From the NCBI RefSeq assembly GCF_030381805.1, contig NZ_JAUDRH010000005.1, positions 1-64,000 of the forward strand: a stretch of 64,000 bases of DNA, read 5' to 3'. This document shows positions 1-8,676 of the stretch, in pieces. The first letter of the stretch is position 1. Every line of letters starts with the position of its first letter. The DNA is from Chlorogloeopsis sp. ULAP01. Lineage in GTDB: Bacteria > Cyanobacteriota > Cyanobacteriia > Cyanobacteriales > Nostocaceae. Under the pieces are notes generated by a model. It was not told the origin of the DNA. It saw only the letters and a list, made by a program, of their open reading frames with translations, and made no database searches. The translations under genes were made by a program, and so were the position numbers.

Positions 1-3000
1 TAATTATAATTTCAACTACCCCTTTTAATTTTGTATACGAAGGGTAAGAGAAGAGTTTCAATCCCTAATAGGGATTAATTATAATTTCAACTAATCTGCA
101 ACCCCTCGAAGCTTTGATCAGAATGGGTTTTCAATCCCTAATAGGGATTAATTATAATTTCAACGTGTATTGGCTGTACAACAATACTGATATTGTGCTT
201 GTTTCAATTTCTAATAGGGATTAACTATAATTTCAACCGAATCAAATTCAAGGGCAGTGCATCAACGACGTGGTTTCAATCCCTAATAGGGATTAATTAT
301 AATTTCAACTACCCCTTTTAATTTTGTATACGAAGGGTAAGAGAAGAGTTTCAATCCCTAATAGGGATTAATTATAATTTCAACTAATCTGCAACCCCTC
401 GAAGCTTTGATCAGAATGGGTTTTCAATCCCTAATAGGGATTAATTATAATTTCAACGTGTATTGGCTGTACAACAATACTGATATTGTGCTTGTTTCAA
501 TTTCTAATAGGGATTAACTATAATTTCAACCGAATCAAATTCAAGGGCAGTGCATCAACGACGTGGTTTCAATCCCTAATAGGGATTAATTATAATTTCA
601 ACTACCCCTTTTAATTTTGTATACGAAGGGTAAGAGAAGAGTTTCAATCCCTAATAGGGATTAATTATAATTTCAACATATTGATTAGTAGTTAGTTGGT
701 GATTGGGGAAGTGTTTCAATCCCTAATAGGGATTAATTATAATTTCAACGAAGATTTAGAAGGTAGAGTAAGAGAAATGGGTTTTGTTTCAATCCCCAAT
801 AGGGATTAATTATAATTTCAACCTTAGTTGCTAATGTTAAACCTGTTTCGTGATTGTGTTTCAATCCCTAATAGGGATTAATTATAATTTCAACGGCAAG
901 GATTTTACAATAAAAAGCTTCTACAATTGGTTTCAATCCCTAATAGGGATTAATTATAATTTCAACGCCATAAAAACTGCTTTTTCTAATGCTGGCTATC
1001 CGTTTCAATCCCTAATAGGAATTAATTATAATTTCAACACGAAAAGAAATATAAAGTTGCCCAGTCTGGGAAGTGTTTCAATTCCTAATAGGGATTAATT
1101 ATAATTTCAACTGCAAAAATACCTGCTCAAGTACCAAGAGCAAATCAGTTTCAATCCCTAATAGGGATTAATTATAATTTCAACCAGTGACGCTCTTGTG
1201 GTAAAGTAACAAACTACTGTTTCAATCCCTAATAGGGATTAATTATAATTTCAACTATTTATTTACCTAAAAACTGCACGATTTTCTTGGGTTTCAATCC
1301 CTAATAGGGATTAATTATAATTTCAACATCGCTAGCAGCTTTGAGGGTTTTGGCGAAAAATTCGTTGTTTCAATCCCTAATAGGGATTAATTATAATTTC
1401 AACTAGCCCAAACCTTAGCACTTTCGTGTTTGTAGTAAATGTTTCAATCCCTAATAGGGATTAATTATAATTTCAACCGCATCTCGATTAGGTATTGAGA
1501 TTGATAAAGCACGTTTCAATCCCTAATAGGGATTAATTATAATTTCAACGGAACTAGCTTAGGTGCGATCGCATCTGGATATGGGTTTCAATCCCTAATA
1601 GGGATTAATTATAATTTCAACACGCCGTCTAACAATCTTTCAACATCGCTCATACAGTTTCAATCCCTAATAGGGATTAATTATAATTTCAACTCCATTT
1701 ATAGGAGTAAGAGCAGCATGAGGATACAGTTTCAATCCCTAATAGGGATTAATTATAATTCCAACAAAATCTCACCCACAGCGTGAGCACCAAAGAAGTG
1801 TTTCAATCCCTAATAGGGATTAATTATAATTTCAACAAATTGGTGCTAGGTATTAAAGATAACTCCTAAATTGTTTCAATCCCTAATAGGGATTAATTAT
1901 AATTTCAACTCGAGTGCGCGGTTTTTCTCGCCAGTTTTATATCAGGTTTCAATCCCTAATAGGGATTAATTATAATTTCAACACTTACTCTTGGATTGAG
2001 GTCTAATCCATGCTTTGTAGGTTTCAATCCCTAATAGGGATTAATTATAATTTCAACCTCAAAAATCAGATGGATAAAATATTACTTAAACTGTTTCAAT
2101 CCCTAATAGGGATTAATTATAATTTCAACTAGAAATGAAAGCTCGTTTTTCACCTCAAGCATGATAGTTTCAATCCCTAATAGGGATTAATTATAATTTC
2201 AACAGAGGGTATAGAACCTGTTGCAAGGACATTATTAATGTTTCAATCCCTAATAGGGATTAATTATAATTTCAACCATGGGAAAGTCACATTTTATGTT
2301 AGCTCAAGCCTACGTTTCAATCCCTAATAGGGATTAATTATAATTTCAACTTCTTAGAAGTATTCTTTGTTATTGCTGGGTGGCTTTCAGTTTCAATCCC
2401 TAATAGGGATTAATTATAATTTCAACCTTTCCCTCCTACCACAATCCCATCGGTGCCACCATATGAACGTTTCAATCCCTAATAGGGATTAATTATAATT
2501 TCAACTATAGACGGACAGCCTTCTATAGCTCACTATAAGTTTCAATCCCTAATAGGGATTAATTATAATTTCAACTGAAGCGGGAATACTTTTGAATGCG
2601 CGTGAGTTTGCAAAGTTTCAATCCCTAATAGGGATTAATTATAATTTCAACTTGCTGTATGGTGTTTGCAGGGGGTGAAGTTAAAGATGTTTCAATCCCT
2701 AATAGGGATTAATTATAATTTCAACTCTCTTAAATCGTTCTAAGTTCCCTGAGAGCTGTGTTTCAATCCCTAATAGGGATTAATTATAATTTCAACCAGA
2801 GAGTACTAGGGAAGTCAGAGCCACTTACGGAGTTTCAATCCCTAATAGGGATTAATTATAATTTCAACGCCGACGCTCTAGCCTTAGCCTGCTACTGCTT
2901 TGTTTCAATCCCTAATAGGGATTAATTATAATTTCAACATGCACCAGTGGATAACGAAAGTAAGGCTTTATTAAGTTTCAATCCCTAATAGGGATTAATT

Positions 3001-3374
3001 ATAATTTCAACAGAGTAGTCCTCCAGCTGCTTGAAGGGATACTAAAGGTTTCAATCCCTAATAGGGATTAATTATAATTTCAACTCAGGTGATGGTATTT
3101 TCAAGCCTAACTGGTTAGCGTTTCAATCCCTAATAGGGATTAATTATAATTTCAACCTCTATAGTCTTTTGAGTTCCTTGGCATATTATGTTGTTTCAAT
3201 CCCTAATAGGGATTAATTATAATTTCAACCCAACGGTACCCGGTAGTCTTGGTATGGATACATAGTTTCAATCCCTAATAGGGATTAATTATAATTTCAA
3301 CTCGAAAAACTTAACGATGCCTGCCATAGGGTCAAAGGTTTCAATCCCTAATAGGGATTAATTATAATTTCAAC
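1..3374 (-). CRISPR. CRISPR array, 46 full 37-nt repeats, truncated by the window edge
   Basis: A 37-nt repeat recurs every 70-76 bp. As printed it starts GTTTCAATCCCTAATAGGGA and ends TTATAATTTCAAC. The first 16 bases of the window are the tail of one repeat; full repeats begin at 55, 128, 201, 273, 348 and so on to 3338-3374, separating 46 spacers of about 33-39 nt. The reverse complement ends in ATTGAAAC, the usual 8-nt crRNA 5' tag, and carries an AATCCC/GGGATT hairpin. This implies transcription on the minus strand from a leader on the right. Variant repeats lie mostly at the left (128, 201, 494, 786, 1002, 1075; also 1729), as expected for the old, leader-distal end. No cas gene is in the window, so the subtype cannot be assigned; repeats of this kind are common in cyanobacterial type I-D and III loci. 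Confidence 0.98.
17..677. repeat. Tandem duplication of a four-spacer CRISPR block
   Basis: A 293-bp unit of four spacers and four repeats occupies 17-309 and is repeated at 310-602. The first spacer plus a repeat occurs a third time at 603-677. The copies share the same variant repeats (first base T at 128 and 421; TTTCTAAT and AACTATAA at 201 and 494). They therefore arose by duplication inside the array, not by independent acquisition. More copies may lie left of the window. Confidence 0.95.
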
Positions 3375-3505
3375 TGCGGCAGCCGGAAAGTCAATCAATA
3401 TTGGGTTTTCAAGGTTCTTTTGCGCGGATGGGGCAATCATAGCATGAAAAATTTCGATTGAGTAGGGTATAAATCGCTCAAATCCAATCTGGGCAAGGAG
3501 CGCGG
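3375..3505 (-). promoter_or_regulatory. Probable CRISPR leader
   Basis: This is the non-repeat sequence directly after the last repeat, on the side where crRNA orientation predicts the leader. On the minus strand it contains a -10-like TATGAT at 3441-3436, but no good -35 is visible. GCGCGGATGG occurs twice (3422-3431 and 3500-3509). The assignment rests on array polarity: uniform repeats at this end and degenerate repeats at the other. Confidence 0.55.
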
Positions 3506-3748
3506 ATGGTTGAAGTAGTGCGATCGCCCAAATCCCTTATCGTAAAAGAAATCCAGCGATTTTTTCTGAAGCAGATTTTCCAACACCTACTCATCCGCGC
3601 ATTGAGTCAAGAAAATGGTGCGATCGCGCGATTGTTTATTACCGATAAATTAGACTTTAGCAAAACACTAGACAAACAAAAGCAAAAGCTAATATTACTC
3701 GGCATCCTGCTTCATCAGATTGTTCAGATGCGATCACCTTTGGGATAG
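3506..3748 (+). CDS. Small hypothetical protein beside the CRISPR leader
   Basis: An 80-residue frame starting ATG, with a good ribosome site (AAGGAG) five bases upstream. It is divergent from the array. The protein is basic, with no signal peptide or clear membrane helix, and I recognise no family motif. Two HIP1-like sites lie inside. It could be a genuine small gene, a remnant of a Cas-associated gene, or chance. The ribosome site is the only positive evidence. Confidence 0.35.
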   Translation: MVEVVRSPKSLIVKEIQRFFLKQIFQHLLIRALSQENGAIARLFITDKLDFSKTLDKQKQKLILLGILLHQIVQMRSPLG

Positions 3749-3904
3749 AAGAGTAAAAAATAATTTTTATTACTACTTAAAGCAGGAATGTAACGTTTAT
3801 CATGAATTTTTTTAAAGTATCTCGTTTTATATTCGTACGAAGGGATTAATAGGTAAGGGTTTATTTAGGCCTGTTTTATTTTTACCTAATTAGTACGGTG
3901 TGAG

Positions 3905-5992
3905 ATGAGATACAAAAATTACATGAACTCGGTGATTTTCAGTAAAGTAAGTTCTATTGCTAGTTGTGTAGCTATTGTTTCGCAAATGGCACCTGCATTA
4001 GCTACATCAGCAGTTCCTGACGCTATCGAGCTAAAACTGACTAATTCCACAGAGCAACTTTTAGCCGATCAGTCTGTTAGTGACTATGCAGGAAACAACG
4101 CGCCAGAAATTGTCAAAACTGCTGTTCTAAAAGATATTACCCACCGCACAAACTTAAGAACCTCCACTTTACGGATTGTAAAAGCAGAAAAGATAACTTG
4201 GCCTAATGGTTGTTTGGGTTTGAAAGGAAATGGGATTTGTTCTAAGGCTTTAGTACCTGGTTGGCAAGTTGTCGTAGCTAGCAATAGGCAGATGTGGGTG
4301 TATCGCACAGACGAAGCTGGAACATTAGCCATGCTGGATGAAGAGTCATCGCAAGTAGCTAGCGCCATGATAGCGAGAGTACAATCTTTAACTCAGCAAA
4401 ACAGCAGTCGTACTACAATGCAGCGCCGTACCGCAACCCTACACCAACGTAGCACCCAAACAAGTGCTGTGGGTGTTGCAAACAGACAAGGCAGCACTCA
4501 AATCAGTGCGGCTACTGTTGCAGTTAAAAGTACAAAACCAGGTTTCACTCTCGCAATCTTGCAACCCTCCGGTAACTTCTCGGAAGTTATTAGCCGTATT
4601 TCTGTTAAAACCAAACGTGGTAAAGGCTATGCCAAAGAGCGGTTTTTGGGCGACTATAAGTACAAGATGAAGCACAAAGCGAAATTTGTGAAGGGGTTAA
4701 AAGCAGGCGATCGTGTTGTTGTGCGCTTGTACGATTTGCAAAATCGCTTTCTTGGTTACAGCGAATTTGAGTGCTTGTCGGCAAACACAATGGTTAATTT
4801 AATTTTGTCGGCGAACCCCACAGAGTATAAAGTCATTCGCACCGTTTATGGTCTTGATACTGACTTCGATAGCAGAATTGATGCAGGTGCTACTACCTAT
4901 GACTACTTTACCCAAGTTAATGGTCAGCGTGTTAGTTTTCTTAGTAGTTCTAGAGAAGTTCAAGCTAATCAGTTCCAAGTTCAAGGCTTGTCAGCAATAA
5001 CTGCAAATAGTGTTTATCCTACCTCCTTTACTCAAAGTGAGTTTGCCTTAGTTCGTCAATCTATGAGCGTTACAAATTCCAATCTTGCAGAGGCTTTGCA
5101 AGCTACTCCTGGCAGTTTGGTACAAGTGACTGAAATTAATGATCACGGTAGTTCTACTTACGATATCAGTCAATTAATGATGGCTTATCGAGAGGTAGGT
5201 GTAGCCCGTAGTATCAAGGTGAAGTTTTCTGATGTTTATTCAGATCACTGGGCAAAAGATTTTATTGCTGAATTGGCTGCATTGGAAATGATCGAAGGTT
5301 TTCCAGATGGAAGTTTTCGCCCTGATGAGCAACTAACTCGCGCCCAATTTGCAGCAATGATTAGTCAAGCTTTTGACAGGGTAAAAGTTCGTAGTGCAAT
5401 GTCATTCAAGGATGTCTCAACAGCTTTTTGGGCTTATAATGCGATTCGGGAAGCTTATCAAATGGGCTTTTTAAGAACTTATGGTAATCAGTTCAATCCT
5501 AATGAAGCCCTATCTCGCTTGGAAGTGTTGTTAGGCTTTGCTCAAGGGCTAAATTACAGTGTGAGTGGTTCTACGGAGACAATTTTAGCTGCTTACAGTG
5601 ATGCTGCCATGATTCGCAGCGATGTCCGCAGTGCGATCGCCGCACTCACAGAAAGAGGTATTGTTGTAAATTATCCTAATGTTCAGACTCTCAATACCGA
5701 GAAAGTAGCAACCAGAGCGGAAGTCTGTGCTTTGTTATATAAAGCATTAGTTAGCACGGGCGAAGTTATGGATATATCCTCTCGGTATACTGTGGAAGGT
5801 AAAGACGTCGAATCTAAGAAGATTGATGACGACGACGATGACGACGATGACGACGATGATGACGATACCAAGATCAGGAAACGTAATTGTAACCAAGGAA
5901 TTGGTAACGGCGCTGAAGGGTGCGATCCTGGTAAATCTCGTCCGCATGGTGGTAGTAATGATGAAGGTGGACGTACACCAGGACGTAAGTAG
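3905..5992 (+). CDS. SLH-domain surface protein with poly-Asp tail
   Basis: A 695-residue exported protein. An N-terminal signal peptide ends near ALAT (residues 30-34). A middle region with a WPNGCLGL / PGWQVVV / MWVYRTDEAG pattern is of a kind I associate with cyanobacterial SLH proteins. Three S-layer-homology modules follow: about 440-495 (FSDVYSDHWAKDFI), 500-555 (FKDVSTAFWAYNAI) and 563-625. SLH modules normally anchor proteins to cell-wall polymer or the outer envelope. After them come 14 consecutive Asp residues (641-654, DNA 5825-5866) and a Gly-rich basic tail with two Cys. It is monocistronic, followed by a hairpin. A surface or adhesion role is inferred; the acidic run could bind cations. 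Confidence 0.85.
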   Translation: MRYKNYMNSVIFSKVSSIASCVAIVSQMAPALATSAVPDAIELKLTNSTEQLLADQSVSDYAGNNAPEIVKTAVLKDITHRTNLRTSTLRIVKAEKITWPNGCLGLKGNGICSKALVPGWQVVVASNRQMWVYRTDEAGTLAMLDEESSQVASAMIARVQSLTQQNSSRTTMQRRTATLHQRSTQTSAVGVANRQGSTQISAATVAVKSTKPGFTLAILQPSGNFSEVISRISVKTKRGKGYAKERFLGDYKYKMKHKAKFVKGLKAGDRVVVRLYDLQNRFLGYSEFECLSANTMVNLILSANPTEYKVIRTVYGLDTDFDSRIDAGATTYDYFTQVNGQRVSFLSSSREVQANQFQVQGLSAITANSVYPTSFTQSEFALVRQSMSVTNSNLAEALQATPGSLVQVTEINDHGSSTYDISQLMMAYREVGVARSIKVKFSDVYSDHWAKDFIAELAALEMIEGFPDGSFRPDEQLTRAQFAAMISQAFDRVKVRSAMSFKDVSTAFWAYNAIREAYQMGFLRTYGNQFNPNEALSRLEVLLGFAQGLNYSVSGSTETILAAYSDAAMIRSDVRSAIAALTERGIVVNYPNVQTLNTEKVATRAEVCALLYKALVSTGEVMDISSRYTVEGKDVESKKIDDDDDDDDDDDDDDTKIRKRNCNQGIGNGAEGCDPGKSRPHGGSNDEGGRTPGRK

Positions 5993-6007
5993 CTAAATTT
6001 AAGTGAT

Positions 6008-6035
6008 GATGGGTAAGGCTTACGCTCTACCCATC
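6008..6035 (+). terminator. Hairpin after the SLH gene
   Basis: GATGGGTA is matched by TACCCATC across a 12-nt loop, 15 bp after the stop codon. There is no U-run, so this may be a dispersed palindrome rather than a true intrinsic terminator. Confidence 0.4.
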
Positions 6036-6067
6036 CTACAAAAATTGTGCGGACTATAAAGATTTCA

Positions 6068-6086
6068 GCCCACCTCCGTGGGCTTT
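6068..6086 (+). terminator. GC-rich hairpin between convergent genes
   Basis: GCCCAC and GTGGGC arms with a CTCC loop, followed by TTT. It lies between the convergent SLH and mscS-type genes. The following AGCCCCAGGCTTCCAGCCTG is a phrase often seen in dispersed cyanobacterial repeats, so it may be part of a mobile palindrome. Confidence 0.4.
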
Positions 6087-6125
6087 GTACTTTTAGCCCC
6101 AGGCTTCCAGCCTGCGGGCATTTTG

Positions 6126-7187
6126 TTAATCCTGATTGATAACTTTATTTCCATTATTTTGAACATAAACATCTCTAATCGGAAAAGGAATTTCGATTCT
6201 TTCTTGCTGATAGCGTTTATGTAATTTCTTAACTAAGAGATGCTTGGCAAGGCGCTGTTCAAAGAATTCATTAACACGCATATAAAGAGTGTAATTTATA
6301 CTAAAGTCACCAAAAGTATGAAATCTCATATAAGGTTCATTTTTCATTAAACCTGGTGCAATTTCTTGCATTACTTCCTTTGCTACTTCTAAAGTAACTC
6401 TTTCAACTTTATCTAAATCACTATCATAACTAACACCAACATTTAGCGTTAAGGTAATTTCTTTAACTGGTAAATGATAGTTAGTGAAAATAGAAGTTCC
6501 CAATTTAGAGTTCGGTACAATAATTACGTTATTTGAAAGTTCTCTTATAGTTGTATTTCGCCAGGTAATATCTGTAATATATCCTTCATATCCACCATCT
6601 AATTTAACGTAATCTCCAGTTTTTACTTGTTTAGAGATAATTAAGTATACACCTGAAAATAAATTAGCTAATGTGTCTTGAAGGGCTAAACCAACAGCAA
6701 GTCCACCAATGCCTAGAGTTGTAATCAATGGTGTAATTTGAATTCCTACTGTTTGTAAAATAACTAGAATCCCAAAAATTAAAACCGCTATCTTTGTAAT
6801 ATTAGAAAATAATGATGCTGACACTCCTTCTGTTCTTTGCAAAAATAAATTAACAAAACCAGCAGTTAATTTGGCAAATACTAAAACGACTGAATATAGA
6901 AAAATTATAGTAATAACTTGTTTAATTGCTTCTGAAATATTGGCATTGAGAGGATAACTGAGAGTTGCTGCAAAACAACCAGCCAATATTAACCAAATAA
7001 ATGTCATTCGATGCAGAGAGCTAAAGATGATTTCACTTCCTGGAAGCCTACTCCTGCTCACAAATTTTCTGAGCTTACTGAAAATTATTTTTTCGCCAAT
7101 AATTCCAGCAATTACACCAGCTATGATAAACACAACTGGCACGATTAATTCCATCATGTTCATGAGCAATGTGGTATTTTCAATCAA
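6126..7187 (-). CDS. MscS-family mechanosensitive ion channel
   Basis: A 353-residue inner-membrane protein. Several hydrophobic helices fill the first half. The MscS signature follows: a pore-lining, Gly/Ala-rich helix (LGIGGLAVGLALQDTLAN, about 155-175), then the soluble beta domain with VKTGDYVKLDGGYEG and VPNSKL. The C-terminal part fits the MscS alpha/beta domain. Channels of this family open under membrane tension during osmotic downshock. The length is usual for small cyanobacterial MscS homologues. It stands alone on the minus strand, so the physiological stimulus is inferred from the family only. Confidence 0.9.
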   Translation of the reverse strand: MIENTTLLMNMMELIVPVVFIIAGVIAGIIGEKIIFSKLRKFVSRSRLPGSEIIFSSLHRMTFIWLILAGCFAATLSYPLNANISEAIKQVITIIFLYSVVLVFAKLTAGFVNLFLQRTEGVSASLFSNITKIAVLIFGILVILQTVGIQITPLITTLGIGGLAVGLALQDTLANLFSGVYLIISKQVKTGDYVKLDGGYEGYITDITWRNTTIRELSNNVIIVPNSKLGTSIFTNYHLPVKEITLTLNVGVSYDSDLDKVERVTLEVAKEVMQEIAPGLMKNEPYMRFHTFGDFSINYTLYMRVNEFFEQRLAKHLLVKKLHKRYQQERIEIPFPIRDVYVQNNGNKVINQD

Positions 7188-7378
7188 AGACTTTAGTTGA
7201 TATTACATCTTGAGATTAACTTTTTTGCTGATTAGTTCACTAAAATCTCTCCATGTCAGCCGAAATATAAGACTTGAAGCGAAAGCGATCGCTTAAGGAT
7301 GAAAAATACGAGAATTCACTCTTGTTGCCATAAGGTAAATGCTTGCATGACAGAGTTATGCTCCTTACTTGCTTGTGT

Positions 7379-7645
7379 ATGAAAAGCGTTTTTATCTTTC
7401 TAATTTTGGTTATTGTTGCTTTAGCACTCATACTTTTTTGCAATCGATTACGGGGGAAAAGTCTCTCATACTTGAGCGATCCTAAAAATAGGCAATTGCA
7501 AAAACAACTACTCACTCTCCTACGTGGTGATGTATCCGCAGCCAAGCGCCTACTCAAGCATCAACGGCAATTACATCCGGGTAAATCCGATAACTGGTAC
7601 TTAGAAAAGGTTATTTATGATTTACAGCGCGATCGCAGGTTCTAA
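7379..7645 (+). CDS. Small single-pass membrane protein, unknown function
   Basis: The likely start is ATG 7379, giving MKSVFIFLILVIVALALI..., about 88 residues. An upstream TTG at 7343 would add 12 residues that do not look like a signal. One N-terminal membrane helix is followed by a basic soluble part (QLLTLLRGDVSAAKRLLKHQRQ, then WYLEKVIYDLQRDRRF), a layout I recognise from conserved cyanobacterial hypothetical proteins. It sits 50 bp before the HDAC-like gene on the same strand and may be co-transcribed. Function unknown. Confidence 0.65.
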   Translation: MKSVFIFLILVIVALALILFCNRLRGKSLSYLSDPKNRQLQKQLLTLLRGDVSAAKRLLKHQRQLHPGKSDNWYLEKVIYDLQRDRRF

Positions 7646-7695
7646 AAAACTGCTTAAAATACCGAATGGGTTAAGAAATAGCTAATAGCCTAACA

Positions 7696-8613
7696 ATGGA
7701 CTTACCACTGGTTTATCATCCAGATTACATTGCTCCTTTGCCAAAAGGACATCGTTTTCCCATGCCCAAATTCCGGCAACTCTATGAACTACTGTTAAAA
7801 GATGGAGTGGCTTCTCCTCACCAATTTCGCATTCCTCTATGCCCAGAACAAGAGCTAATCGAATTAATTCACACGCCAGAGTATGTTCAAGCTTACTGTG
7901 ACGGAACCTTAACTCCAAAAGCACAACGCAGGATTGGTTTGCCTTGGAGTCCGCTATTAGTGAATCGTACCTGTGTGGCAGTAGGTGGTACAATCCTGAC
8001 AGCCCAACTCGCACTTAGTCATGGTTTAGCTTGCAATACTGCTGGTGGTACGCATCACGCTTTTCCTAGTTATGGCTCTGGTTTTTGTATTTTCAACGAT
8101 TTAGCTATTGCCTCCCGTGTCTTGCAAAAATTTGGGTTAGTCCGAAAAGTTCTCATCGTAGACTTGGATGTTCATCAAGGGGATGGCACCGCTTTTATTT
8201 TTCAAGGTGACGATAGCGTTTTCACCTTTTCAATGCACTGTGAAGTAAACTTTCCTGGTACTAAGCAAAAAAGCGATTTAGATGTTCCTCTCCCGGTGGG
8301 AATGGAAGATGATGCCTATTTACAAACTTTGGCAGATTACTTGTCAGATTTATTGTCGGATGTCAAACCAGATTTAGTTTTCTATGATGCGGGTGTCGAT
8401 CCCCATATTGGCGATCGCCTCGGCAAATTAGCCCTCACAGATACTGGCATTTATCGTCGGGAAATGCAGGTTTTGAGTACCTGTGTCGCGGCTGTTATTC
8501 CCGTTGCCTGCGTGATCGGTGGTGGTTATGCTGAGGATCTCAATGCACTAGTCTATCGCCACTCCCTCCTACATAGAGCTGCGAGTGAAGTTTATCAACA
8601 ATTTCGATTGTGA
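7696..8613 (+). CDS. Histone-deacetylase-superfamily hydrolase (AcuC/HDAC-like)
   Basis: A 305-residue cytosolic metallohydrolase of the arginase/deacetylase fold. Catalytic elements are intact: the paired His (GGTHHAF, H120-H121), zinc ligands in DLDVHQGDG (D158, H160) and in DAGVDPH (D236), and the GGGY tyrosine near 278. Bacterial members remove acyl groups from proteins or small acylated amines; the substrate here cannot be read from sequence. The length is normal for the short bacterial class. It is followed 63 bp later by the glutamate-cysteine ligase gene in the same direction. Confidence 0.92.
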   Translation: MDLPLVYHPDYIAPLPKGHRFPMPKFRQLYELLLKDGVASPHQFRIPLCPEQELIELIHTPEYVQAYCDGTLTPKAQRRIGLPWSPLLVNRTCVAVGGTILTAQLALSHGLACNTAGGTHHAFPSYGSGFCIFNDLAIASRVLQKFGLVRKVLIVDLDVHQGDGTAFIFQGDDSVFTFSMHCEVNFPGTKQKSDLDVPLPVGMEDDAYLQTLADYLSDLLSDVKPDLVFYDAGVDPHIGDRLGKLALTDTGIYRREMQVLSTCVAAVIPVACVIGGGYAEDLNALVYRHSLLHRAASEVYQQFRL

Positions 8614-8676
8614 AGCACTAAAGTCGTCTCCTTCGATACAATTTATAAATAAGGAGAGCCGAGGAGAAAGAATAAG

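Noticed and set aside
850..1098. 82-codon frame inside the CRISPR array
   Set aside because: It is a translation of repeats and spacers with no ribosome site.
3899..4368. Minus-strand frames overlapping the SLH gene (also 4439-4675, 4605-4790, 4799-4984, 5683-5871)
   Set aside because: Shadow frames of a well-supported plus-strand gene; no domain match.
7240..7557. 105-codon minus-strand frame opposite the small membrane-protein gene
   Set aside because: The plus-strand protein has a membrane helix and a sensible C-terminus; the minus frame has no recognisable family.
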